A DNA stretch of 64,000 nucleotides from Marinobacter szutsaonensis (GTDB lineage: Bacteria; Pseudomonadota; Gammaproteobacteria; Pseudomonadales; Oleiphilaceae). The DNA lies in the NCBI RefSeq assembly GCF_039523335.1, contig NZ_BAAAFC010000002.1:562848-626847 (forward strand), written 5' to 3'. The translations under genes were made by a program, and so were the position numbers. Positions 15,910-25,190 of this stretch are shown in pieces (the first letter of the stretch is position 1; each line of letters opens with the position of its first letter). The notes beneath the pieces are model-generated. The model was not told the origin of the DNA. It was given only the letters and a program-made list of their open reading frames with translations, and did not search any database.

Positions 15910-18844
15910 CCAGCAGGAGAGTAGTAACACATTCCGGTTCGGCATTCGCCGCCTGGTGCTGGTGGATTCGGCGGGCTTCTGCTATGTCGAAATTCCCGTG
16001 GATAACCACGCCCTGATTCTCGGGCCGGGTAACCTGGGCAAGTCCAGCCTGCTCAATTCCCTGCGACTGTTCCTGTTACCGGAGAACAATTTCAAGAACA
16101 GCCGCAACAAGTTTGCGTTCCGCAACGCCAGTGCCGGGAGTTTCTACACGAACGAGGAGAGCTACCAGCACTATTTCCCGAGTCAGTTCAGCTTCCTGAT
16201 TATGGAGGCGGAGAATCCAGCAGGCGTGCACTGCCAGATTCTGTATCGGGAGAACAGCAGCCAGCTGAGTTATGGGCGCGCGTTCGTGCCCGTGCCCTAT
16301 GAACAGCTGCGCCCCTTGTTCTGGAATGGGGAGGATCCCGATGGCATTGGCCAGGCAGTGCCCGAGTTGTCGTTCAGCCGCCTGTCCGAGGCGCTGAAAA
16401 AGCTGTCCCGGGACACGGTTTTTACCAGCGATCCGGGCAAGCTCAAATCCATGCTCTACAACAGCGAACTGATGACCGGCGATGCCGTGCGCTATTCGGT
16501 CCTGCCCCTCGGGGAATCGGATGAGCGCCGGGTGCAGTCACTGCGCACACTGATTCTGTTGTTGTTCGAGATGAAGGCCGATGACCGGGCCATGGCCAAT
16601 GCCGTGGCCAGTATCATCGAGGCCGACAAGAAATTCGCCGACGACGCGTTCGACTTCAATATCGACCAGTTCCTCGACAGGCACGAACAACTCAAACAGC
16701 AGCAGGCGCAACTGAATCGCATCGAGAAGGAGCGTCCCCGCTTCGAGAAGCTCAGTCGGGATTACGAGCACTACCAGAACCTGTTACGCAGCCAGCAGGA
16801 TTTTGCCGCGTTCCGGGAGGGACTTGCCGACGCCCTGCGGGACATTGGTGAGCAGCGAACCGGCGCGGTCCGGGCTTACAACGAGCAGAATGAAACCCTC
16901 AAGCATGTCATGCAGAACCTTAAAAAGCTGGATCAGGATACCAGTGGTCTGAAGGGAGAAATCCGGGCTGCCGACAGAAACCTGAAGCGCGCGGAGCAGG
17001 ACCGCTCGGATGGCGAGCTGCTGCTGTCCCAGTATGGTGATATGACCGTGCAGGAGATTGGCGAAATCCTTCGGGAAGAGCTGGAGCGGAAGCGAAGCCA
17101 TCTGAATGCACTGAAAAGTGCCGCCCAGGCCGAGATTCGCCTGGCCAAACTTGCCGAAGAGATCGAAAAGCTGGAGGTCAGGCTAGCGAGCCTGACCGAG
17201 AAGGAAAGCAAGCAGCAGTGGCAACTGCAGAATCAGCTGGATGAGTCCGTGGTGGCGCCGTTGAGAGCGGTTGATGCCAGGTTGGTGATGGCCAGCCCCG
17301 GCCGGGATCTTGATGAAGCCACGCGAAAAGCGATTGAAGCCTTCTCGGTGCTGTTCGAGCAGAGGGAATCCCGCTTTGACTGGTTTGATGTGGAGTATCC
17401 GGCGCAGCCGGTGCGGCAACAGGATTTCGCCGGTGACCGAAGGCTGCTTGAGGGCGAGAAGCGTGGCCTTGAAAAGGAGCGGGCGGAGCTGGCGGACACC
17501 GCCAACCACGAGCAGGATCGCCCGCAGCTGATTGCCCGCACGGAAAAGGAAATCAAGGCGATCGAAAAGGATCTGGATACTCTGGCCCGTTACCCCGCTG
17601 CAGCCACCACGCTCAGGGATGCCTCCCAGGAGAAGGAAGCGGCTGAAGAGGCGTTGGCGAAACTGGAAGAGCAGGGCCGCCTGGAGCAGGAAAAACTGGA
17701 GGCGCTCCAGAATAAAGTGGCGAAGGCCCGGAGTGAAAAGGAGCGCATTGAGGAACGGGAGAAGGAGCTGGCGCAACTGAACCGCAGCGTGGGTACAGTG
17801 GAGCATCGTTTCCAGCACCTGAAAGCGGCAACCGCCGACCAGCCGCTGGCTATGGATCAGGTTTCCGTCGCCGCCTTTGATGACCTGCAGAACCAGCTGG
17901 ACGAGCTGGAGGAGCTGCGGCGGAATATCCTCGATCACCTCCGGCAGTTTGTCTATCAGGGCATCTATGAGGACGCCGATGGCGAGCTGCAGAAGGACAG
18001 CCCGTCCTCGTCGGTGATTCGCGGCGTGTTCAAGAGTCTGTCCGATCTGTTTGCCGCGCTGGCCGAGCAGTGGACCGTGCTGGAGGGGCAGATCAGTATT
18101 CACAATGAAACCGTTGCCAGCTATCGCCAGGCCCTGAAAACCAACCACGAGCACATTGCCCGGTTCGAAGCCCAGCTGAACCGTGAACTTGAGGGCGTTC
18201 GCATCAACGATCTGGTGGAAATCCGGGTGGATATCCACACCGACCCGAAATTCCGCAACCTGGTGGAAGAAGCCAACAACATCGACCCCTACGGCAACCA
18301 GCTGCAGTCCGATGCCTTCTACGACCGGCTGCGGGTCTTTGTGGCGGATTTCTTTGGCGAGCAGGGTGGCAGCAAGCGCCTGACCATGGACAGGGTCATT
18401 ACCGGTATCTCCTACCGAACCCGAAAGGAAAACGCCACCAGCCTCGACAGTAAAGGCCAGTCGACCTCCACCACGGCGCTGATTAACCTGGAGCTGGTGT
18501 ACCGGCTGCTCCGGCGCGTCCTGTACCCGGGTGTCCAGCTTTCCTTTCCTTTGGTGCTGGACGAGCTGGCCAGTGTCGATATCAGCCAGATGCCAGCGTT
18601 ACTGGACCGGCTTGGCAAGCAGGGTTTCAATCTGTTCTCCGCAGCGACTCACAGCGCCAGTGCCGAGATGATCTATCTGATTGGCCGGCACCTGGAGGTG
18701 GGCCAGATGCGCACCGCCCGGCCCTACAGTCCGCAACGGACGCTGGTGTTCTGGGGCGGGGCCGAAGGTTTTACCGGTGGCGAGTCCGTAAGCCACTGGG
18801 TGGATCAGTCCCAGAGCAGTTTGCTGGAGCCGACGGATGAGTAA
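15902..18844 (+). CDS. mksB: MukB/MksB/JetC-like SMC ATPase
   Basis: A 980-residue SMC protein: Walker A GPGNLGKS (residues 41-48) in the N-terminal head, a long heptad-rich coiled coil (about 265-800) with a hinge-like break around 490-530, then the ABC signature SKGQST (850-855) and Walker B LVLDE (884-888; catalytic Glu888) followed by an AATHS switch segment. Length fits MksB/JetC, not E. coli MukB (about 1486). It would form the ATP-driven ring with the kleisin and KITE subunits encoded downstream, compacting or extruding DNA. The start ATG overlaps the toprim stop in ATGACTGA and its own stop overlaps the kleisin start by 8 nt, implying stoichiometric production. Confidence 0.9.
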   Translation: MTDQQESSNTFRFGIRRLVLVDSAGFCYVEIPVDNHALILGPGNLGKSSLLNSLRLFLLPENNFKNSRNKFAFRNASAGSFYTNEESYQHYFPSQFSFLIMEAENPAGVHCQILYRENSSQLSYGRAFVPVPYEQLRPLFWNGEDPDGIGQAVPELSFSRLSEALKKLSRDTVFTSDPGKLKSMLYNSELMTGDAVRYSVLPLGESDERRVQSLRTLILLLFEMKADDRAMANAVASIIEADKKFADDAFDFNIDQFLDRHEQLKQQQAQLNRIEKERPRFEKLSRDYEHYQNLLRSQQDFAAFREGLADALRDIGEQRTGAVRAYNEQNETLKHVMQNLKKLDQDTSGLKGEIRAADRNLKRAEQDRSDGELLLSQYGDMTVQEIGEILREELERKRSHLNALKSAAQAEIRLAKLAEEIEKLEVRLASLTEKESKQQWQLQNQLDESVVAPLRAVDARLVMASPGRDLDEATRKAIEAFSVLFEQRESRFDWFDVEYPAQPVRQQDFAGDRRLLEGEKRGLEKERAELADTANHEQDRPQLIARTEKEIKAIEKDLDTLARYPAAATTLRDASQEKEAAEEALAKLEEQGRLEQEKLEALQNKVAKARSEKERIEEREKELAQLNRSVGTVEHRFQHLKAATADQPLAMDQVSVAAFDDLQNQLDELEELRRNILDHLRQFVYQGIYEDADGELQKDSPSSSVIRGVFKSLSDLFAALAEQWTVLEGQISIHNETVASYRQALKTNHEHIARFEAQLNRELEGVRINDLVEIRVDIHTDPKFRNLVEEANNIDPYGNQLQSDAFYDRLRVFVADFFGEQGGSKRLTMDRVITGISYRTRKENATSLDSKGQSTSTTALINLELVYRLLRRVLYPGVQLSFPLVLDELASVDISQMPALLDRLGKQGFNLFSAATHSASAEMIYLIGRHLEVGQMRTARPYSPQRTLVFWGGAEGFTGGESVSHWVDQSQSSLLEPTDE

Positions 18845-20261
18845 GCGCTTCAGTACCCTGGATACCACGCGGTTACTGTTCGAGCATCCGCGGATCCTGT
18901 TTCGGTTGATTGAACGCATGGACCGTCTGGAGGCCCGTTATGTGCGCGAGGCGGACCTGATCTCCGAGGTGATGGATTATTCGAAAACCCTCGCGAGGGC
19001 TGATCGGGAGCGGGTACGGCTGGCCCTGAGCACTGATAACCTGTTCCGGACCGGATTGGTGATCGACATCATCAAGGCCGAGGGCGAGCGTCGGCTGGTG
19101 CTCCAGGACGCGTTGATCAATCTGATGCGGGCCTGCAATGCGTCCCTGTACCAGGAGCTCACGGATGCCCGGTTGCGGGGACATCTGGTGACGCTCCGGG
19201 ATGTCCGGGACCGGCTCGAAACCAGCAGTTTCAGCCAGACCGATCCCGACTTCACCGAGCTGCGGGACGACCTGAACGAGCGGGTCAGTCAGCTCATCGG
19301 TCTGCTTCGCCAGAATGTGTTGCGGATGCAGACCATCAGTGCCCAGCTGGCGGATATGTCCGGCGATGCCAGTCGGGTGCCGGAGAGATTCCTGGAGTTC
19401 CGGCAGAATCTGTTCGAGCAGATCGTCACCTTGTATGACCGCCACATCAAGCCCACGCTGGTCTTCCTGAATCCGGACACCCGCCTGCCAGATGGCACCA
19501 ACCTGTTCGAAACCCTGGAGGCCATGGTCAGACTGCTGGAACAGAACGGGGACCACAGTCTCGCAGACCAGCTATTCCGTTCCTCGATCAGTCTGAATGC
19601 CCTGTATAAGCCGATCCAGGCCGTGGCGCAGGAAGTGGAGCATTTCCTGCGAAAGACCCGTCGGGGCATGGTCCAGTACAACGCCATGGAGCATTTCTTC
19701 GGCAAGTTGCGGGAACTGAAAGGGGAAACCGAAACCCTGAGCCTGCGCCGCAAATGGCTGGAAGGTGGCCATTTTGCCCGCGGAACCGGCTTTCTCCTGG
19801 GGCTCCGGGCCCAGTCCCGGCCCAAGCACTACGCGTTTGGCGGCTCCCCCAGTTATTACCAGTTGCTGTTCAGTGAGCTGGACCTGCGCCTTGCTGATCT
19901 GAAACGCAGTGCCGAGGTCCCGGTGTTGCAGGAGCTGGAAGGGAGCAGTCGAGCCGCCAGGGTGGATGTGCAGCGTATCAACCAGCTCTATCAATGGCTG
20001 GAAAGCCTGGAGTTGCGCCCCACCAATGATCTGGTCCGGGAACTGCACGGGCGCCTGGACGGCTTCATAGAGGGTTATCGCTTCCCGGATTTGCTGGCGG
20101 CTCTGAACCGGCTGGTGAACACTCCCCCCGAGGGATTTCACGTGGTGACAACCAACCGCTTCCGGACGCTCGCTCCGGTTGAGGAAGGAGATAGCCCGTC
20201 AGAGCAGTTTGTTTACCGGAAGCGGCGACTGGAACCATCAACAGAGGCAACCCATGACTGA
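18837..20261 (+). CDS. mksF: MukF/MksF/JetA-like kleisin subunit
   Basis: A 474-residue mostly helical protein. The N-terminal part (STLDTTRLLFEHPRILFRLIERMDRLEARYV; SEVMDYSKTLARADRERVRLALSTDNLFRTGLV) looks like the winged-helix/dimer region of MukF-type kleisins; the middle (about 150-330) is helical bundle (RQNVLRMQTISAQLADM, VEHFLRKTRRGMVQYNAME), and the C-terminus would contact the SMC head. The kleisin bridges the SMC heads and recruits the KITE subunit. Identification rests mostly on position between an SMC and a MksE-like gene plus length (MksF proteins are of similar size). The start overlaps the SMC stop (ATGAGTAA) and its stop overlaps the next gene by 8 nt. Confidence 0.8.
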   Translation: MSKRFSTLDTTRLLFEHPRILFRLIERMDRLEARYVREADLISEVMDYSKTLARADRERVRLALSTDNLFRTGLVIDIIKAEGERRLVLQDALINLMRACNASLYQELTDARLRGHLVTLRDVRDRLETSSFSQTDPDFTELRDDLNERVSQLIGLLRQNVLRMQTISAQLADMSGDASRVPERFLEFRQNLFEQIVTLYDRHIKPTLVFLNPDTRLPDGTNLFETLEAMVRLLEQNGDHSLADQLFRSSISLNALYKPIQAVAQEVEHFLRKTRRGMVQYNAMEHFFGKLRELKGETETLSLRRKWLEGGHFARGTGFLLGLRAQSRPKHYAFGGSPSYYQLLFSELDLRLADLKRSAEVPVLQELEGSSRAARVDVQRINQLYQWLESLELRPTNDLVRELHGRLDGFIEGYRFPDLLAALNRLVNTPPEGFHVVTTNRFRTLAPVEEGDSPSEQFVYRKRRLEPSTEATHD

Positions 20262-20862
20262 TGTAACCGATAGGCCACAGGCCACCGAAAGCACCAGCAG
20301 CTTCGAGGCTATTCTTCCGTCGCAGAGTGCGGCGGTATACCGGGAATTCCAGGCTGGCCGGGTGATCGTGCGCGAGGTATGGGACGCCAACCGGTCCGAG
20401 CTGGTTGCCAACCCGCTCTACAACCTTGTTTACAACCATCTCTCGCACTTCCGTACCCTCTACGAGCATCTGGGCAGTGAGCTGGTATTTAACGAATCCG
20501 GCAGTTTCTTCTACCTGAAAGAAAGCAGCGACGATGAATCGGAAGAACACGATGAGCATGCCTTTCGGGTCCAGGTGGTTTTGCTGCTCATTGGCCGCTA
20601 TTTCGCCCGCAGTGGCCGGGACCTTGATTACCTGGGCCGGCCGGATGCCGGCCTCAAGGACGATGATCTGAGTGCCCTGCAGGAGGATGAGGAGTACCGG
20701 GAAATCTTGCGTGCCGCCCGTTTTGAAAAGGGCCTCGCCGAGGCCCTGGACTACCTCGACAAACGAAACCTGGTGTTCAAGGCCGGGGCGGGCCGTTATT
20801 TCCTCAGTTCGGCAGGTATGTACTTTCTGACAGAGCTGGTGAGGGAATACGAAAACGGCTGA
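20254..20862 (+). CDS. mksE: MukE/MksE/JetB-like KITE subunit
   Basis: A 202-residue protein with winged-helix character: NPLYNLVYNHLSHFRTLYEHLG, FFYLKES (wing), FRVQVVLLLIGRYFARSG, and a second unit DEEYREILRAARFEKGLAEALDYLDKRNLVFKAGAGRYFLSSAG. Two tandem winged helices are the KITE layout of MukE/MksE/JetB, which dimerises on the kleisin and binds DNA. The ATG at 20254 sits in ATGACTGA with the kleisin stop, matching the other junctions of the operon; longer in-frame starts would overlap the kleisin further. The stop is only 6 nt from the convergent diguanylate cyclase stop, so the operon ends here. Confidence 0.8.
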   Translation: MTDVTDRPQATESTSSFEAILPSQSAAVYREFQAGRVIVREVWDANRSELVANPLYNLVYNHLSHFRTLYEHLGSELVFNESGSFFYLKESSDDESEEHDEHAFRVQVVLLLIGRYFARSGRDLDYLGRPDAGLKDDDLSALQEDEEYREILRAARFEKGLAEALDYLDKRNLVFKAGAGRYFLSSAGMYFLTELVREYENG

Positions 20863-20868
20863 GGTGTC

Positions 20869-22365
20869 TCAGGCAAAGCTGACACCGCCGCGCCCGGAGG
20901 CCTTGGCCCGGTACATTGCGGCATCGGAGGCCTGCAGGAGTTCTGTGACCGTAGTGCCGTTGTCCGGGTAGATGGCCACGCCCACAGAAGCGCCCACCTG
21001 CACGGCGTCGTCTTCGATCCGGAACGGTTGCGCTGCCACGGAGGTAATCTTCTGGGCAATCACGCCGGCATCATCGGTGTTGGCCAGGGGGGCGGTAATG
21101 ACCAGGAACTCGTCACCGCCATGGCGCCCGACCACATCCTCCTCCCGGATGCATCCACTCAGCCGTTTGCCGATGACCCTCAGCAGCTCATCCCCGGCCT
21201 GGTGGCCGTACCGGTCGTTGACTGGCTTGAAATGGTCCAGGTCGATAAACATCAGGGCAAAGCGGCTGTTTTCCCTGTCCGCGCGGTTGACGGCCTGCCC
21301 CAGCAATGTGAGTAATGCCGCCCGGTTTGGCAGGCCCGTCAACAGATCGTGGTCGGCCTGCCGGCGAATCTGGCTCTGCGCCAGCTGGAGTTCCCTGTTG
21401 GACCTGGCAAGCTCGGAGGCCTGTTGGGCCATCCTCCGCAATACCGGCCTGAGGGATCGCCACACCAGCAGGCCGGCCAGGAGAGAAAGTGCCAGAGTGA
21501 GCAGGACACTGAAAACAATGTCCCGGATAACCGTGCCGAAGATTTCATTGGTTTCTGCCCACACATGCACTTCCCAGTCATAGCCGGGCAGGGGGCGTAG
21601 GAAAGACATCACCCGGGTGCCATCTTCCAGTGTGGCTCGGAAGGACGCCCCGTCCTCGCTGATTTGCACGTTCAGTTGATTCGCCTGGCACGGGTCTGCC
21701 GCGGTCATGACAAACTGACCTGTGGTCTGGTCAATGGTGATTCGTTTGGTACGGTCGCTGTCGAGCAGGCAGATCTGTGAGTTGTCCGGACCCAGGAAAA
21801 GGCTCCGGAGCGATTCCAGGCTGAACAACAGCAGGTCAAAACCTACCACCTGGCCTGCCGAGGTAATCGGACTGGCGACATGGAGCATCGGAGGGCTTGT
21901 CGCTCCGCTGGCCAGCGGGTAAGTCAGAATGTCGAGTTTCTCCCGGAAGGGGAGCCGGGCAGGTAATTCGTCCGCCATTGGACCGATGCGCAGCAATTCC
22001 GAGCCGTCTGCATCGTAGCGAAGGATCGCTTCGAGATTGATCAGGCCCTCGGCTGCGTCCTCAAGGCGTGGCCGGGTGAAATTCACCAGTTCCGTGCGTG
22101 TGATTTCGCCGGTGTGATATTGGCCCAGCCTTCTGGCCAGTTCCGAGCGGCTGGCGGTTTGCGTGGCGAGATTGCGGTGATGGTCAAAGGCGGCCCGGAT
22201 GCTGGCGGCCTCGGCATCGGCGAAGTTGGCAGCGGAGAGTTCGGCCCGGGAGTGGATCTGGTTGATCAGGGGCGTGGCCACAATGGTGGCGACCAGAATG
22301 CCCGTGAGTACAACAGCGACGACGGCTGTGATGATAATATGGCGTTTATGTTCAGTGATATCCAT
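20869..22365 (-). CDS. Membrane diguanylate cyclase (GGDEF) with periplasmic sensor
   Basis: 498 residues from the chosen ATG (MDITEHKRH). A first transmembrane helix (about 10-32), a periplasmic region of about 250 residues resembling a Cache sensor, and a second helix (about 290-315) lead to a short coiled linker and a GGDEF domain. The active-site loop is intact (HGGDEF) and an inhibitory I-site RxxD (REED) lies five residues before it, so c-di-GMP synthesis with product feedback is expected. An upstream in-frame ATG at 22431 would add 22 residues but lacks support. Convergent with the condensin operon; no EAL domain present. Confidence 0.9.
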   Translation of the reverse strand: MDITEHKRHIIITAVVAVVLTGILVATIVATPLINQIHSRAELSAANFADAEAASIRAAFDHHRNLATQTASRSELARRLGQYHTGEITRTELVNFTRPRLEDAAEGLINLEAILRYDADGSELLRIGPMADELPARLPFREKLDILTYPLASGATSPPMLHVASPITSAGQVVGFDLLLFSLESLRSLFLGPDNSQICLLDSDRTKRITIDQTTGQFVMTAADPCQANQLNVQISEDGASFRATLEDGTRVMSFLRPLPGYDWEVHVWAETNEIFGTVIRDIVFSVLLTLALSLLAGLLVWRSLRPVLRRMAQQASELARSNRELQLAQSQIRRQADHDLLTGLPNRAALLTLLGQAVNRADRENSRFALMFIDLDHFKPVNDRYGHQAGDELLRVIGKRLSGCIREEDVVGRHGGDEFLVITAPLANTDDAGVIAQKITSVAAQPFRIEDDAVQVGASVGVAIYPDNGTTVTELLQASDAAMYRAKASGRGGVSFA

Positions 22366-22552
22366 CGATAGCCGCGCCGGGAAAAACTGTTGCAATAAGT
22401 GACATATTATAACCGATTTTTCTGTCCGCAAGGATGGTTAGCCAAAGGCCCAATGGAGAGTTGGCCGGGCCGCCCATGCTGGATACTTTCCGTGTAGACT
22501 GAGCTCTCGGTTACCGTGAGTGGTATCAAAGTATTCACCCGATGGAGAGAAC

Positions 22553-23215
22553 ATGAAAGCATTGCAGACCCTGCAAATCGAAACCGGCGAAGATCCCCGC
22601 GTGGTTGTCATCTGGCTTCACGGTCTGGGCGCCAGTGGCCACGATTTCGAGCCGGTGGTACCGGAACTCGCGTTTGCCAGGGAGCAGGCTGTCCGGTTCA
22701 TTTTCCCCCACGCGCCGGAGCTGCCGGTGACGATAAATGGCGGCATGGTGATGCCTGCCTGGTACGACATTCTCGCCATGGATATCGACCGGAAAGTGGA
22801 CACGCCCCAGCTAAAGGCCTCTGCAGATGCGGTTGCCCAGCTGATCGAGCAGGAACTGGAGAGGGGCATTGCCAGTGAAAACATACTGATTGGCGGCTTC
22901 TCCCAGGGTGGCGCGGTAGCCTATGAGCTGGCGCTGAGCTACCCGAAAAAGCTGGGTGGGCTGTTCGTGCTCTCCACCTATTTTGCGACGGCCGACAGTA
23001 TCCAGCTGGCGGAGATCAACCGCGACATCCCGGTGTTTGTCGGTCACGGCAGTTACGATCCGATCGTCCCGGAATCACTGGGGCAAGCTGCTACGGGAAC
23101 ATTGCAAGAGCTGGGTTTCGAGCCCGAATACCATCGTTATCCCATGGAGCACAGCCTCTGCCTGGAAGAGGTCAGGGATCTGGACCGCTTTCTTGGTCGC
23201 TGTCTCGGGCAATAA
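22553..23215 (+). CDS. Alpha/beta-hydrolase carboxylesterase
   Basis: A 220-residue serine hydrolase of the phospholipase/carboxylesterase family (DUF/abhydrolase_2). Visible: oxyanion-side WLHGLGASGHDF, nucleophile Ser117 in GGFSQGG, acid Asp169 in GSYDPIV and His200 in PMEHSLC. Substrates are likely short-chain esters or acyl-proteins. The ATG at 22553 is preceded by GGAGAG, better than the earlier ATG at 22520. No signal peptide, so cytosolic. Confidence 0.9.
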   Translation: MKALQTLQIETGEDPRVVVIWLHGLGASGHDFEPVVPELAFAREQAVRFIFPHAPELPVTINGGMVMPAWYDILAMDIDRKVDTPQLKASADAVAQLIEQELERGIASENILIGGFSQGGAVAYELALSYPKKLGGLFVLSTYFATADSIQLAEINRDIPVFVGHGSYDPIVPESLGQAATGTLQELGFEPEYHRYPMEHSLCLEEVRDLDRFLGRCLGQ

Positions 23216-23250
23216 GAGCGGACTGCGAACCGGCAGCCCGCGCCTCTGCG

Positions 23251-23829
23251 TTATTTCGTGGATGGCTGATAGGTCACCACGAAAGCGCCTCGCAGGTCTC
23301 CCTCGGAGAAGCCGGTGGCCTGGTCATCGGGATACAGCTCGGCCAGTTTGGCTTTGACGTTCGGATTAATGTTTTTGCCATGACAGCCCAGGCACAGTTC
23401 CTGGGTCGGAATGGCGCTCATGTACTGGAACGTCGGCTGTCCGGATGCCTCCGAGACCTGCCACACTTCCACCGGCTTGCCGTTCTTTACCGGTTGCTTG
23501 TCCATCGCCAGCAGTTGCAGCTTCTGCCACTCGGTGGGAGCGTTGTCCGGATTGCGGACCTTGAGGCTGGTGCGGCTGATGGTCCATTCCTCGCTGCTGT
23601 TGTTGGCGGCGATTTCAGGCGCCACGGTATTGCAGACTCCGATACCGTTGGTGAGTCCGCCCTCCTTGATGGCTGCCTGGAGGGCCTGTTTCAACGAGCC
23701 GCCAAAGGCTTGTACCTTCGCGCGGGCCTCGGTGACCAATTCTTCAGACGAATGCGCCGGGGTTTCGGCGAGGACGGGCACGGAAAGCATCGATAACAGC
23801 GCAGCCGCCGTGATAATTTGTTTGGCCAT
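23251..23829 (-). CDS. Periplasmic c-type haem protein, Tll0287-like (DUF3365)
   Basis: 192 residues from ATG 23829, which has a strong GGGAGG Shine-Dalgarno. A signal peptide (MAKQIITAAALLSMLSVPVLA) precedes a DUF3365/Tll0287-like domain with one covalent haem site C-x-x-CH (Cys146, Cys149, His150) and conserved segments RTSLKVRNPDNAPTEWQ and LRGAFVVT. Such proteins are periplasmic redox or gas-sensing haem domains, often stand-alone. Target is unknown; the genes on either side do not suggest an electron-transfer chain. Confidence 0.88.
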   Translation of the reverse strand: MAKQIITAAALLSMLSVPVLAETPAHSSEELVTEARAKVQAFGGSLKQALQAAIKEGGLTNGIGVCNTVAPEIAANNSSEEWTISRTSLKVRNPDNAPTEWQKLQLLAMDKQPVKNGKPVEVWQVSEASGQPTFQYMSAIPTQELCLGCHGKNINPNVKAKLAELYPDDQATGFSEGDLRGAFVVTYQPSTK

Positions 23830-23947
23830 TGAAAATCCTCCCTGTTGATGTGGCATAAGTATATAACATGATTCTAGCCGACAACTTGAGCCAGAGCAGG
23901 GCTGCGACAATTTGTCGTCCTATACTGAATGAAAACAGGAGTTTGCT

Positions 23948-24250
23948 ATGAAAACCCTTTTACAGGTTGATTTTCCCTTTAGCGGACCGTTTGGCGAAGA
24001 AATGGCCAATGCCATGAAAGACCTGGCCGAGTCCATAGCGCAAGAGCCGGGGTTTATCTGGAAAGTATGGACCGAAAATCCGGAAGCCCAGGAAGCCGGT
24101 GGCATCTATCTATTCGAGGATGAAGCCAGTGCCCGTGCCTACCTGAAAAAGCATACCGAGCGGCTGAAGGGGTTCGGGATTCCCCAGGTGAATGGCAAGG
24201 TCTTTCAGGTGAACGAAGCCCTGTCGGCAATTGATAACGGGCCGGTGTAG
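23948..24250 (+). CDS. ydhR: YdhR-type monooxygenase-fold protein
   Basis: A 100-residue ferredoxin-like alpha/beta protein of the YdhR family: [61 protein letters not shown]. The family resembles quinol monooxygenases, but an activity is not proven. AGGAG precedes the ATG. Monocistronic between the haem protein (divergent) and tRNA-Arg (convergent). Confidence 0.85.
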   Translation: MKTLLQVDFPFSGPFGEEMANAMKDLAESIAQEPGFIWKVWTENPEAQEAGGIYLFEDEASARAYLKKHTERLKGFGIPQVNGKVFQVNEALSAIDNGPV

Positions 24251-24318
24251 GGGATTGAGTAAGGGCTTTGAGAGTTTGGGCGATCCAGGAAAGGCGCGCC
24301 TTCTGAATCTATGGAAAG

Positions 24319-24395
24319 TGGTACCCCCGGCAGGACTCGAACCTGCTACCTTCCCCTTAGGAGGGGGACGCTCTATCCAGATGAGCTACGGGGGC
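24319..24395 (-). tRNA. tRNA-Arg (anticodon CCT)
   Basis: Read on the minus strand: acceptor GCCCCCG pairs with CGGGGGT (G1-U72 wobble), D-arm GCTC/GAGC, anticodon stem CCCC/GGGG enclosing the loop CTCCTAA with anticodon CCT, T-arm GCAGG TTCGAGT CCTGC, discriminator A, and an encoded CCA end (24319-24321 complement). It reads AGG codons. A sigma70-like promoter is just upstream at 24416-24444. Confidence 0.95.
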
Positions 24396-24415
24396 AAATC
24401 TGCGAGAAGGCCGGT

Positions 24416-24444
24416 ATGATAGCGGGCGAAAGCTTGTGGCTCAA
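24416..24444 (-). promoter_or_regulatory. Promoter for tRNA-Arg
   Basis: On the minus strand: -35 TTGAGC, 17-nt spacer, -10 TATCAT, ending about 20 nt before the mature tRNA 5' end. The spacing and position suit a stable-RNA promoter. Confidence 0.65.
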
Positions 24445-24482
24445 GGTGTTGGCGTGCTGAGTGGTCTTCCGGGAGTGTTATT

Positions 24483-25190
24483 TTGTCCGAGCCGTTCTCG
24501 TTAAGTGTGATCGTTCCGGTGTGGCAAGAGGCCGGAGCCATCGTCGAAACCCTGCAGGCGCTTGGGCCGTTGCGCAAGGCTGGCCATGAGGTGATCGTGG
24601 TGGACGCCGGCAGTCCGGATCGGACCGCTGAGCTTGCCCGCCCGTGGTGTGACCGGGTGGCGGTATCCGGCATGGGCCGGGCGGTGCAGATGAATGCCGG
24701 TGCTGCCGTGGCTGCGGGCAATGTGTTGCTGTTCCTCCACGCTGACACCCGGTTGCCAGGATCGGCCCTTGTCGAGCTTGAGAAATTCTCCAGGAGCCGG
24801 TGTGGCTGGGGCCGCTTCGATGTGGCCCTGAGTGCCCGCCGCCCGATCTTTCGGGTTATCGCCTGGTTCATGAACCGTCGGTCCCGCCTCACTGGAATCT
24901 GCACCGGCGATCAGGCCATGTTTGTGCGTCGGGCTGTGTTCGAGGCCCTGGGCGGGTTCCGCGAGATCCCTCTGATGGAAGATGTGGAGTTTTCCCGCAG
25001 GTTGCGCCTGGTGTCCCGCCCCTGGTGCATCGCCGATCCGGTGGTCACCGACAGCCGGCGCTGGGAACAGAATGGCCCCTGGCGTACTATTCTGCTGATG
25101 TGGCGGTTGCGTTGGCGTTACTGGCGTGGCGAATCGCCGGAATCCCTGGCGCAGGCCTATCGATCGGATATCCGAAATGCCTCAGAGTAA
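24483..25190 (+). CDS. GT2-family glycosyltransferase (TIGR04283-like)
   Basis: A 235-residue GT-A transferase: SVIVPVWQEAGAIVETLQAL at the start, EVIVVDAGSPDRT, GRAVQMNAGAA, LLFLHADT (DxD-type region), TGDQAMFVRRAVFEALGGF and MEDVEFSRRL. These are hallmarks of the TIGR04283 group, described beside arsenosugar-pathway genes in some bacteria. The start is TTG at 24483 with GGGAG upstream. Its end overlaps the next transferase by 14 nt, so the pair is one transcription unit. No arsenic genes lie in the window. Confidence 0.82.
   Translation: MSEPFSLSVIVPVWQEAGAIVETLQALGPLRKAGHEVIVVDAGSPDRTAELARPWCDRVAVSGMGRAVQMNAGAAVAAGNVLLFLHADTRLPGSALVELEKFSRSRCGWGRFDVALSARRPIFRVIAWFMNRRSRLTGICTGDQAMFVRRAVFEALGGFREIPLMEDVEFSRRLRLVSRPWCIADPVVTDSRRWEQNGPWRTILLMWRLRWRYWRGESPESLAQAYRSDIRNASE

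Noticed and set aside
15902..18844. Canonical MukB
   Set aside because: 980 residues is far shorter than MukB, and a toprim partner is present, matching MksB/JetC instead.
24319..24395. tRNA-Arg as an integration site
   Set aside because: No integrase, direct repeat of the tRNA end or foreign-looking block was found next to it.
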